The notes beneath the pieces were generated by a model, which was not told the DNA's origin, did not search any database, and saw only the letters and a program-made list of their open reading frames with translations. Both the position numbers and the translations under genes were made by a program. A stretch of DNA of 64,000 nucleotides, from assembly GCA_046484325.1 (NCBI GenBank), contig JAWOJB010000039.1, positions 13,596 through 77,595 on the forward strand. Direction: 5' to 3'. Shown piece after piece: positions 18,121 through 25,563 of this stretch (positions are counted from its first letter, which is position 1; each line of letters begins with the position of its first letter). The stretch comes from JAWOJB01 sp046484325. GTDB taxonomy: Bacteria; Actinomycetota; Acidimicrobiia; Spongiisociales; ZC4RG35.

Positions 18121-19421
18121 TGCCGCCCGCCCTCCCCGATCGGTACCGCCTGGAGGTCCGGCTCGGGCGAGATCAGGACGTCGAGGAGTGGCTCGGCACC
18201 GACACATCGCTCGAGCGACCGGTGCTGGTGCGGATCATCGGACCGGACGCCCCGGCCGACCGTCGGGAGGCATTTCTGGCCGCGGTCCGGGCGGCGTCGG
18301 CGGCGGCCCATGTCCACCTGTCCTCGGTGTACGTGGCAGAGGAGGTACCCGACGGTGCCTTCTCGGTCTCGGAATGGACGGGCGGTGTCTCTCTGGGTGA
18401 CCGGATCGAGGCCGGGGCGACACTGGGGCCGACCGAGTTCCTGGCCAATGCCGCCGGGCTGGCCGACGGCCTCGCCGTCCTGCACGCCGCGGGAGCCGTC
18501 CACGGGGCCATCGACCCGAGCGCCGTGTCGTACTCGGTGGCCCACGCCGCCAAGCTCGGGGCCTTTGGACGTCCGGCGCTGGCCCGGAGCGCCTCAGAGG
18601 ACGTCCGGGACCTGGCGCGCACGCTGGAGACGGCCCTCACGGGCCGTCCTGCCGGTGGCCCGCCTCCCTCCGAGCTCGTCGACGGGCTCGGCTCTGCGGT
18701 GGACCGGATCCTCGCCGACGCCCAGGCCGGCTACCTCAGCGCCCGCACCCTCGCCGAGGAGCTCCGGGCCGTGCCGACCCCGGAGCGAGTGGAGCCCGAG
18801 AGCCCGGGGTTCTCGCGCCGGCTGCTGGTCGCCGCCGGGATCCTGGTGGTCGCCGCCCTGGGACTCGTCGCCCTGGCGCGGCTGTTCGCCGTCGGCGGCG
18901 GCGGGCCCATCCTCATCCCCGACGGGAACACGGGGAGTCAGCCCCTCCCCCCGATTACCTCGACCACCGTCATCGAGCCGCCGGGTGCCGCCACGGGCAT
19001 CGAGATCCGGTCGTTGACGGTCCACGACCCGTTCGGTGAGGGTGGGGAAAACGATGCCCAGCTCCCGAACCTCGTCGACGGCGACCCGGCCACCACCTGG
19101 AGCACCGAGCGCTACCGGAGCCCCCTCCCTCGCATCAAGCCCGGGGTGGGGTTGATGATGGTTGCCGCCTCCTCCCCGATCGTCCTCGACGTGATCCGGA
19201 TCAGCGATGGGGTGGCCTACTCGCTGCGCTGGTCGGCGGCTTCACCCACCGACCCGGCCGACTGGGAGGAGATCGTGACGGGCCGGACCGTCGGCGGATC
19301 GCTCTCGCTCCGGCTGCCCCCTCGCCAGGCCGGCGCCTGGCTGCTGTGGCTCACCGATCTCCCCCAGCGCTCCCCGGGTGACTACTCGGCGGAGATCGGA
19401 GAAGTACGGTTCCGGGCGTGA
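18120..19421 (+). CDS. Membrane pseudokinase with MviN-type extracellular domain (no MurJ part)
   Basis: 433 aa. Residues 8-215 read as a protein-kinase fold (DRYRLEVRLG at the glycine-loop position). The catalytic residues are gone: VAIK is LVRII, HRD is HGAID (128-132) and DFG is GAFG (147-150). One TM helix (about 234-256) is followed by an outer domain with DPFGEGGENDAQLPNLVDGDP and ATTWSTERY. Mycobacterial MviN/MurJ carries this same pseudokinase-TM-outer domain set behind its 14-TM flippase, and the gene sits just before sigM-trxB-trxC as mviN does in Mycobacterium. Here the flippase half is missing and the ATG overlaps the degV stop. A role as an FhaA-binding scaffold is inferred. Confidence 0.85.
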   Translation: MPPALPDRYRLEVRLGRDQDVEEWLGTDTSLERPVLVRIIGPDAPADRREAFLAAVRAASAAAHVHLSSVYVAEEVPDGAFSVSEWTGGVSLGDRIEAGATLGPTEFLANAAGLADGLAVLHAAGAVHGAIDPSAVSYSVAHAAKLGAFGRPALARSASEDVRDLARTLETALTGRPAGGPPPSELVDGLGSAVDRILADAQAGYLSARTLAEELRAVPTPERVEPESPGFSRRLLVAAGILVVAALGLVALARLFAVGGGGPILIPDGNTGSQPLPPITSTTVIEPPGAATGIEIRSLTVHDPFGEGGENDAQLPNLVDGDPATTWSTERYRSPLPRIKPGVGLMMVAASSPIVLDVIRISDGVAYSLRWSAASPTDPADWEEIVTGRTVGGSLSLRLPPRQAGAWLLWLTDLPQRSPGDYSAEIGEVRFRA

Positions 19422-19993
19422 GCGGATTCGCACGGGATCGCGAGCTCATGGCGCAGGTGGCGGCGGGAGACCGGGATGCCTTCTCCGAGCTGATGGCCGA
19501 GCATCAGGACCGGGTGTTCGCCGTGTGCCTCCGCACCATGGGCGAGCGGGAGGCGGCCCTGGACGCCACCCAGGACACCTTCGTGGCCCTCTGGCGCAAG
19601 GCCGGCCAGTACGAGGGGACCGCGGCGGTGGGGACCTGGCTGTACCGGATCGCCGTGAACACCTGCTACGACCAGCTCCGCAGGCGGCGACGCCGGGCCA
19701 CCGAGCCCCTCCCCGACCTGGAGCCGGCCGATCCCCGAGCCACCGACCCCTTCGAGGCGGCCGACGAGCGGCCCGCCCTCGAGCACGCCCTCCGGTCGAT
19801 CCCCGAGGAGTTCCGGGTGGCCGTGGTGCTCACCGACGTCGAGGGACTCTCGATCGCCGACGTGGCCGAGGTGCTCGGCGTCCCACCGGGAACCGTCAAG
19901 TCCCGGGTGTTCCGCGGCCGCCGCCGGCTGGCGGAGCTCCTCGGGAACCGCGAGGGGGCCGGGGCACGTCCAAGGGACGACCATCATGCATGA
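19418..19993 (+). CDS. sigM: ECF RNA polymerase sigma factor, SigM position
   Basis: 191 aa. Region 2 (AFSELMAEHQDRVFAVCLRT, then ALDATQDTFVALWRKAGQYEG and VGTWLYRIAVNTCYDQLRRRRRR) and region 4 (ALRSIPEEFRVAVVLTDVEG, then LSIADVAEVLGVPPGTVKSR) are complete. GTG start at 19418 overlaps the pseudokinase stop (GTGA). The adjacent downstream gene is its likely anti-sigma factor, overlapping by 8 bp. Assignment as SigM rests on order pseudokinase-sigma-anti-sigma-trxB-trxA, matching mycobacteria; in that genus SigM is not essential and responds to late stress. Confidence 0.88.
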   Translation: MSGFARDRELMAQVAAGDRDAFSELMAEHQDRVFAVCLRTMGEREAALDATQDTFVALWRKAGQYEGTAAVGTWLYRIAVNTCYDQLRRRRRRATEPLPDLEPADPRATDPFEAADERPALEHALRSIPEEFRVAVVLTDVEGLSIADVAEVLGVPPGTVKSRVFRGRRRLAELLGNREGAGARPRDDHHA

Positions 19994-20735
19994 GCACGAC
20001 CTCGACCTCGTGGCCGACCTGGCCGCCGGCGATCCCGCAGGCGACGTTGCCGCCACCCGCGAGCTCGTGCGCACCTGCGCCGAGTGCCGGGGCGAGTACG
20101 AGATGCAGCTCCGGGTCCACCATGCCCTCGCCGGACTGCCGTCGGTGGCGATGACCGCCGCCGAGCGCACCCGTCTCCAGGACGGTGTGGTCGCCGCCCT
20201 CCCCGCTTCCGCCGGCCCGGCGGCGTCTCCCGCCACCCGCAGCCGGATCCCACGGTGGTGGAGGGTCGTCCCGGTGGCGGCGGCTGCCGCCGTGGTGCTC
20301 GCCGTCGGAGGGCTCACCGGTGGACTCGGTGGAGGAGACACAGCAGACCTCGCAGCAGAGGACGCGGTGGGCGGATCCGCGGACGTCGATGAGCGAGCCG
20401 GTGTGGCCGGTGCCCCCGAGATGGCCGAGCCGACGACCACCACGGCAGCGGCCGCCGATGGCGCCGAGCGGATGTCGGCCAGCGAGGTGGAGTCCGTCCA
20501 GGTGCTCATGGCGATTCTGCTCGAGGATCCCCCGACGGCCACCTTCGCCGCCGAGGAGTTCCAGTGCGGATCGTCGACCACCCGCCCTGCCACCTCCGGC
20601 GTCGCCGGGATCGTCGATGGAGTCGGCGTCGAGGTCTTCCTCGTCGAGGCCGAGGCCGGCGGTGAACCGGCGCTCGAGGCCTTCACGCTCCCCGGCTGCG
20701 AGCCGCTGCAGCTGCCCCCCGCCGACGACCGCTAA
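19986..20735 (+). CDS. Membrane anti-sigma factor with degenerate ZAS motif
   Basis: 249 aa. The N-terminal cytosolic part carries CAECRGEY, the CxxC of the zinc-associated anti-sigma fold, but the histidine four residues before the first Cys is Leu (LVRTC). One TM helix follows (about 96-117, VVPVAAAAAVVLAVGGLTGG), then an outer region with a TTTTAAAADG linker and a small C-terminal domain. It overlaps sigM by 8 bp, so it is translationally coupled, as expected for a sigma/anti-sigma pair. Partner specificity is inferred from adjacency. Confidence 0.8.
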   Translation: MHEHDLDLVADLAAGDPAGDVAATRELVRTCAECRGEYEMQLRVHHALAGLPSVAMTAAERTRLQDGVVAALPASAGPAASPATRSRIPRWWRVVPVAAAAAVVLAVGGLTGGLGGGDTADLAAEDAVGGSADVDERAGVAGAPEMAEPTTTTAAAADGAERMSASEVESVQVLMAILLEDPPTATFAAEEFQCGSSTTRPATSGVAGIVDGVGVEVFLVEAEAGGEPALEAFTLPGCEPLQLPPADDR

Positions 20736-20747
20736 CCTCGCAGGCGG

Positions 20748-21035
20748 ATGGAGGAGTTCGCCACCCAGTTCGCCGACCTCCTGGAGCGCACGGCCGGCCG
20801 CGTGCGGCAGCTGACGGCCGACCGGGCCGCCAACGTCATCCGGATCGCCTCGCTGGGGCTGCCGGTCCTCGTCCTCGGCGTCCTCGCCGTCGTGTTCCTG
20901 TTCATGACGCTGCACGGAGCCCTGAGCATCCCGCTCGGGTCGGCCGGTGCCTTCGCCGTGATGGCGGGACTATTCCTCGTGGCGGGGGCGTTCGTATGGC
21001 GGAAGCGTCGACAGGCACCCGAGGAAACGACATGA
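20748..21035 (+). CDS. Small two-helix membrane protein
   Basis: 95 aa, no family recognised. An amphipathic N-terminus (MEEFATQFADLLERTAGRVRQ) precedes two TM helices (about 36-57, GLPVLVLGVLAVVFLFMTL; about 63-84, GSAGAFAVMAGLFLVAGAFVW) and a short basic-acidic tail. It sits 12 bp after the anti-sigma gene, and its stop overlaps the trxB ATG (ATGA), so it belongs to the sigM-trx operon. A membrane accessory of the sigma/redox module is conceivable, but there is no direct evidence. Confidence 0.75.
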   Translation: MEEFATQFADLLERTAGRVRQLTADRAANVIRIASLGLPVLVLGVLAVVFLFMTLHGALSIPLGSAGAFAVMAGLFLVAGAFVWRKRRQAPEETT

Positions 21036-21958
21036 GCACCGTCGAGAACGTGATCATCATCGGCAGCGGACCGGCGGGCTACACGGCCGCCCTCTACGCC
21101 GCCCGGGCAGACATGGCCCCTCTCGTGTTCGAGGGCAGCCAGGCGGGCGGGCAGCTCATGATCACCACCGACGTCGAGAACTACCCGGGATTCCCGGACG
21201 GGATCATGGGACCCGAGCTGATGGACCAGTTCCGCAAGCAGGCCGAGCGATTCGGGGCGCGGCTCGTCACCACCGATGTGACCGCCGTCGACTTCTCGAG
21301 CCGGCCGTTCCGGGTCGAGGTCGGCGCCGACGAGTACCTCGCCCACACCGTGATCGCGGCCACCGGGGCCTCCGCCAAGTGGCTCGACGTACCCGGTGAG
21401 TCCCGCCTCACGGGACGAGGCGTATCGGCCTGCGCGACCTGCGACGGCTTCTTCTTCCGGGGCAAGCGCCTCATCGTCGTCGGCGGTGGTGACTCGGCGA
21501 TGGAGGAGGCGACCTTCCTCACCAAGTTCGCCGACCAGGTCACCATCGTTCACCGCAGGGACGAGTTCCGGGCCTCGGCGATCATGGCCAAGCGGGCGCT
21601 GGAGCATCCCAAGATCGACGTGACCTGGAACGCCGTGGTGGCCGAGATCCTGGGCGACGGCGAGGTCACGGGCGTGGTTCTCGAGGACACCGTCACCGGG
21701 GAGCGCCGGGAGATGGCGACGGACGGCGTGTTCGTGGCCATCGGGCACGAGCCCAACACGTCGATCTTCGCCGGCCGGCTCGACCTCGACGACAAGGGGT
21801 ATGTCGTACTCACGGGCCACGGCACGGCCACTTCGGTCCCGGGCGTGTTCGCCGCCGGGGACGTCGCCGACCCGATCTACCGCCAGGCGATCACGGCGGC
21901 CGGCTCCGGCTGCGCCGCCGCCATCGACGCCGGCCACCACCTGCAGTCCATCGCCTGA
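21032..21958 (+). CDS. trxB: Thioredoxin-disulfide reductase
   Basis: FAD/NADPH flavoprotein that reduces thioredoxin. 308 aa. FAD dinucleotide motif VIIIGSGPAGYTAALYAARA, redox pair CATC in VSACATCDGFFFRGK, NADPH motif VVGGGDSAMEEATFL with HRRDEFRAS, and C-terminal GVFAAGDVADPIYRQ. The ATG overlaps the small membrane protein stop. Its substrate gene trxA follows 22 bp later. Confidence 0.97.
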   Translation: MSTVENVIIIGSGPAGYTAALYAARADMAPLVFEGSQAGGQLMITTDVENYPGFPDGIMGPELMDQFRKQAERFGARLVTTDVTAVDFSSRPFRVEVGADEYLAHTVIAATGASAKWLDVPGESRLTGRGVSACATCDGFFFRGKRLIVVGGGDSAMEEATFLTKFADQVTIVHRRDEFRASAIMAKRALEHPKIDVTWNAVVAEILGDGEVTGVVLEDTVTGERREMATDGVFVAIGHEPNTSIFAGRLDLDDKGYVVLTGHGTATSVPGVFAAGDVADPIYRQAITAAGSGCAAAIDAGHHLQSIA

Positions 21959-21980
21959 CCAGACCGACAAGGAGCAACAC

Positions 21981-22307
21981 ATGGGCGCCAATACCGTCAT
22001 CCTGGACGACGCCACCTTCCGACAGGCCATCGACGCGAGCAAGCCGGTCCTCGTCGACTTCTGGGCCGAGTGGTGCGGTCCCTGCAAGATGGTCGCGCCG
22101 GTCCTCGACGAGATCGCCGGCGAGTACCCGGACAAGATCACCATCGGCAAGCTGAACATCGACGAGAACCCCCAGGCTCCGGCCAGCTACGACGTCATGA
22201 GCATCCCCACCCTCATCCTGTTCCAGGACGGGGTCGAGAAGAAGCGGATCGTCGGAGCTCGGCCCAAGCACCAACTGGTGCAGGAGCTGCGCGAGTACCT
22301 CGGCTGA
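21981..22307 (+). CDS. trxA: Thioredoxin
   Basis: 108 aa general disulfide reductant; active site WCGPCK in DFWAEWCGPCKMVAPVLDEI and the cis-proline loop SIPTLILFQDG. A good Shine-Dalgarno, AAGGAGC, lies 6 bases before the ATG at 21981. Neighbour of trxB as in mycobacteria (trxB2-trxC). Confidence 0.97.
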   Translation: MGANTVILDDATFRQAIDASKPVLVDFWAEWCGPCKMVAPVLDEIAGEYPDKITIGKLNIDENPQAPASYDVMSIPTLILFQDGVEKKRIVGARPKHQLVQELREYLG

Positions 22308-22332
22308 CCGGCGTGTGGGACGATGGGGGCCG

Positions 22333-23310
22333 ATGCGCCTCTATCGCCTCCACGACACCGGCGAACCGGTCCGCGACATCCAGGACCGGCTCGCCGCCCT
22401 CGGCTACGACTGCGAGGCCGACGCCCGCGGCGAGTTCGGTGAGGGCACGCGCCAGGCGGTGACCTGCTTCCAACGGGCCCAGGGGCTGGCCCCTGACGGG
22501 ATCGTCGGGCCCGAGTCCTGGCGCTCCCTCTACGAGGCCGGCTACCGACTCGGCGACCGGCTGCTCTTCCTCCGCCGGCCGATGCTTCGCGGCGACGACG
22601 TGGCCGAGCTCCAGCGGCGACTCAACACGCTGGGGTTCGACACCGGCAAGGTGGACGGGATCTTCGGCCCCGAGAGCGAGCGGGCCATCCTGGAGTTCCA
22701 GTCCAACCGCAATCTGGCCGAGGACGGGGTGGCCGGGCCCGAGGTCATCACCGAGCTGCGTCTCCTCGCCCGCGGTCCCCTCTCCGGGGGCCGGGAGGCG
22801 ATCCGGGAGCGGGAGTGGATGCGGTCCCAGCGAGGGACGGTCGTGGGAACCCGCGTCTACTTCGACGCCGCGTGTCGCAATCCCGACGAGGCCCGCCGAA
22901 CCTGGGGTGCCGCCACCGCCGCCTCGCTCGAGCTCCAGGAGCGAGGTGGTATTCCAGTTATTTCCAGAAGCGCCGACCTCCGGCCGCCCGAGCGCGTGCG
23001 CGCTCGGCGCGCCAATCGGCTGGGGGCCGACCTCATCGTCTCGCTCCAGGTCTCCGAGACCGACGACGCCGTCTACTACTTCGCAAGCCCCCAGAGTCAC
23101 AGCGAGGCCGGTCGCCTACTCGCCGAGTGCGTGGCCGCCGAGGTGGGTGGAGCGGTGGAGGGCAGGGCCACCCCGATCCTCAAGGAAACGAGGGCTCCGG
23201 CGGTGGTGGTTGCCCGTACGGATCTCGACGAGCACACCGGGCGCACCCTGGTCCCCGGGCTCGGCGCCTTCTTCCGTCTCGCCGCCGGTCAGGCGAAGAA
23301 CCGTCGGTAG
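22333..23310 (+). CDS. cwlM: CwlM-type catalytically dead amidase homologue, peptidoglycan regulator
   Basis: 325 aa. Two N-terminal peptidoglycan-binding repeats (IQDRLAALGYDCEADARG; LQRRLNTLGFDTGKVDG with IFGPESERAILEFQ) are followed by an Amidase_3-like domain (about 165-320). The usual zinc site is not seen: the DPGHGG position is FDAACRNP, and the later SLHxN-type position is SLQVSET. Mycobacterial CwlM is likewise an inactive amidase homologue that, when phosphorylated by PknB, stimulates MurA and contacts FhaA and MurJ. Position after trxB-trxA and before parB matches. Start ATG 22333. The 3' end runs 22 bp into the convergent parB gene. Confidence 0.86.
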   Translation: MRLYRLHDTGEPVRDIQDRLAALGYDCEADARGEFGEGTRQAVTCFQRAQGLAPDGIVGPESWRSLYEAGYRLGDRLLFLRRPMLRGDDVAELQRRLNTLGFDTGKVDGIFGPESERAILEFQSNRNLAEDGVAGPEVITELRLLARGPLSGGREAIREREWMRSQRGTVVGTRVYFDAACRNPDEARRTWGAATAASLELQERGGIPVISRSADLRPPERVRARRANRLGADLIVSLQVSETDDAVYYFASPQSHSEAGRLLAECVAAEVGGAVEGRATPILKETRAPAVVVARTDLDEHTGRTLVPGLGAFFRLAAGQAKNRR

Positions 23311-24143
23311 AGCCGTTCGAGGTCGTCGAGCGACCCGAAGGCGATCTCGACCGTGCCGCGGGCCTTCCGGTACGAGATCCGCACCCTGGTGCCGAGCTGC
23401 TCGGTCAATCGCTGCTCGAGTTCGACGATCGCCGCCGGACGGACCTCGCGCACCCGGACCGGGGCCCTCCGGTCCAGCTCCTTGCGGACCCGGGCGGCTT
23501 CCTCCACCTGGCGGACGCTCCAGCCCTCCTCGACCGCCCGTGCCGCCACGTGCTCGGCGTAGGCTCGGTCATCGATTCCCAGGAGCGCCCGGGCGTGCCC
23601 GGCGCTGAGCTCTCCACGCTCGAGCATGCCCTGGATGGCGGCGGGGAGCTGGAGGAGACGGATGGTGTTGGTGATGGCCGACCGGCTGCGACCCACCTTC
23701 GCCCCCACCTCCTCGTGGGACATGCCGAAGTCGTCGAGCAGCTGGCGAAAGGCGGCGGCCTCCTCCAGCGGCGACAGATCCTCTCGCTGGAGGTTCTCGA
23801 CGAGCGCCTCCGTGATCGATCCCGCCCCCTCCCCCGTCTGGCGGATGACCGCCGGGATCTCGGACAGCCCCGCCCGGCGGGCTGCCCGCCAACGGCGTTC
23901 GCCGGCGACGAGGACGTATCCGCCCTCCCCATCGGACCGCACCGCAATGGGCTGTAGCACGCCGATCTCCCCGATCGACTCGGCCAGGGCGGTGATGGCG
24001 TCCTCGTCGAACAGGGTGCGCGGCTGGTCGGGGTTGGGTCGAATCGCATCCACCGGGATGTGATCGAACCAGCGTTCCTGCTCCGGGCCCGACGGGATCA
24101 GCGCTTCCAGGCCCCGTCCGAGCCCGCTCCGGCGGGCGCTCAC
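23289..24143 (-). CDS. parB: Chromosome partitioning protein ParB
   Basis: CTPase clamp that loads at parS. 284 aa. RRSGLGRGLEALIP at the N-terminus (ParA-stimulating tail), PNPDQPRTLF, the CTP-binding box GERRWRAAR, ENLQREDLSPLEEA, and the helix-turn-helix MSHEEVGAKVGRSRSAITNTIRL. GTG start 24143 overlaps the parA stop by 4 bp. A consensus parS site lies 1.4 kb away inside rsmG. The 3' end overlaps the convergent cwlM gene by 22 bp. Confidence 0.96.
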   Translation of the reverse strand: MSARRSGLGRGLEALIPSGPEQERWFDHIPVDAIRPNPDQPRTLFDEDAITALAESIGEIGVLQPIAVRSDGEGGYVLVAGERRWRAARRAGLSEIPAVIRQTGEGAGSITEALVENLQREDLSPLEEAAAFRQLLDDFGMSHEEVGAKVGRSRSAITNTIRLLQLPAAIQGMLERGELSAGHARALLGIDDRAYAEHVAARAVEEGWSVRQVEEAARVRKELDRRAPVRVREVRPAAIVELEQRLTEQLGTRVRISYRKARGTVEIAFGSLDDLERLYRRFFA

Positions 24144-24925
24144 GTCACACCCCCGTGACGCTGCACGAACTCCCGTCCCAACTGGCGGTAGGCGATGGCG
24201 CCCCGGCTCATCGGATCGAACGCCTCGAGCGGCTCACCGTACGACGGCGCCTCCGACAGGCGCACAGTCCGGGGCACGACGGTTCGATACGTCGTGTCTC
24301 GGAAGTGGCTCCGGACCTGGGCTGCGACGTCGTGCGACAGCTTGGTGCGGGCATCGAACATCGTCAGGACCACGCCACCGATCGTCAGTTCCGGATTGAG
24401 GTTGCGCCGGACCAGGTCGACGTTCTGGAGGAGCTGGGATAGCCCCTCGAGGGCGTAGTACTCGCACTGGATCGGGATCATGACCTCGTCGGCCGCCGCC
24501 AGGGCGTTCACCGTCAGCAGCCCGAGCGACGGCGGGCAGTCGACGAAGACGACGTCGAAGTGGCCCTTCGCCGCGGCGAGGGCGGTTCGCAATCGCAGCT
24601 CTCGCGAGAAGAGCGAGACCAGCTCGATCTCGGCTCCCGCCAGGTCGATCGTTGCGGGAACGACGAACAGGTCTCGCACGCTCGTCGGCTCGATCGCGTC
24701 GTCAATCGCCGACTCCTTCAACAAAACGTCATAGATCGACACGACGATCCGGCCCCGGTCGATTCCCAGACCCGAGGTGGCGTTGCCCTGCGGGTCGAGG
24801 TCCACGACCAACACCCTCGATCCCTGGAACGCCACCGAGGCCGCCAGGTTGATGGCGGTGGTGGACTTGCCGACACCACCCTTCTGGTTGGCGACGGCAA
24901 CGATGAGACCCTGTCGATCACTCAC
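24140..24925 (-). CDS. parA: Chromosome partitioning ATPase ParA (Soj)
   Basis: 261 aa Walker-type ATPase that binds the nucleoid and pulls ParB-parS. Deviant Walker A QKGGVGKSTTAIN with the signature lysine, DLDPQGNATSGLG, and VDCPPSLGLLTVNAL. GTG start at 24925 overlaps the rsmG stop by 4 bp; the gene order rsmG-parA-parB is the usual one near actinobacterial origins. Confidence 0.97.
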   Translation of the reverse strand: MSDRQGLIVAVANQKGGVGKSTTAINLAASVAFQGSRVLVVDLDPQGNATSGLGIDRGRIVVSIYDVLLKESAIDDAIEPTSVRDLFVVPATIDLAGAEIELVSLFSRELRLRTALAAAKGHFDVVFVDCPPSLGLLTVNALAAADEVMIPIQCEYYALEGLSQLLQNVDLVRRNLNPELTIGGVVLTMFDARTKLSHDVAAQVRSHFRDTTYRTVVPRTVRLSEAPSYGEPLEAFDPMSRGAIAYRQLGREFVQRHGGVT

Positions 24926-25563
24926 AGCGGGGCCATGATAAGGAGGTGGAGCCGCCGTGCAAGGATCTCCGAGTCCGACGCCCGCACCTGTAGACGCCGC
25001 CCGGGTGGAGCCGGGGGAACCGCGGCGTCGGAGGCGACCGCCGCCACCCCCGTACCCTCGGCGGCGAGGAGCCGGTCCAGCACCGAGACTGCCAACCCGG
25101 GCGGGAAGACGGCGCGCATCACCACCGCCTGCCGGCCCGCCTCGCAGCGCTCGGCCTCACCCTCCTGCACCTCGACGTTCTCGATGCCCGCGACCCGCAC
25201 TGCCCGCCGAAGAAGCGCCACCTTCCGGCCGCTCCGGTCGAGCAGGGTAACCCGGCAGCCCGGCCAGACGATGGCGAGGGGGATCCCGGGGATACCGCCA
25301 CCGCTCCCGACATCCAGGAGCTCCCATGGCTCTGCCTCGAACCCGGCGACGAATCCCAATCCCTCGAGCACATGCCGGCCCAGGATCTCCTCGCCCTCGT
25401 TCGGGCCGACTGCACCACCGGCGATCCCCTCGCTTCCAAGCCATCTGCGATAGGCGAGGAGCCGGTCGACCTGGGCCGTATCGAGCGAGAGGCCGAGCTC
25501 GATGGCCCGGCCTCTCACCAGCTCCCGCTCATCGCGGGTTTCACGTGAAACTCGAGGGTTCAC
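24922..25563 (-). CDS. rsmG: 16S rRNA (guanine-527-N7)-methyltransferase
   Basis: 213 aa SAM-dependent methyltransferase. LLDVGSGGGIPGIPLAIVWP is the SAM loop, TLLDRSGRKVALLRRA follows, and VMRAVFPPG sits at the catalytic strand. Start GTG 25563 (NPRVSRETRDERE), overlapping jag by 4 bp. The codons for VSRET read through the parS palindrome, so the N-terminus is shaped by a segregation site. Loss of RsmG gives low-level streptomycin resistance in other bacteria. Confidence 0.95.
   Translation of the reverse strand: MNPRVSRETRDERELVRGRAIELGLSLDTAQVDRLLAYRRWLGSEGIAGGAVGPNEGEEILGRHVLEGLGFVAGFEAEPWELLDVGSGGGIPGIPLAIVWPGCRVTLLDRSGRKVALLRRAVRVAGIENVEVQEGEAERCEAGRQAVVMRAVFPPGLAVSVLDRLLAAEGTGVAAVASDAAVPPAPPGRRLQVRASDSEILARRLHLLIMAPL
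25538..25551. promoter_or_regulatory. parS centromere site
   Basis: GTTTCACGTGAAAC, a perfect 14-bp palindrome identical to the core of the consensus parS (TGTTTCACGTGAAACA; only the two outermost bases differ). It lies within the first codons of rsmG, 1.4 kb from parB and about 3 kb from dnaA. No second copy was noticed by eye in the window. Confidence 0.93.
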
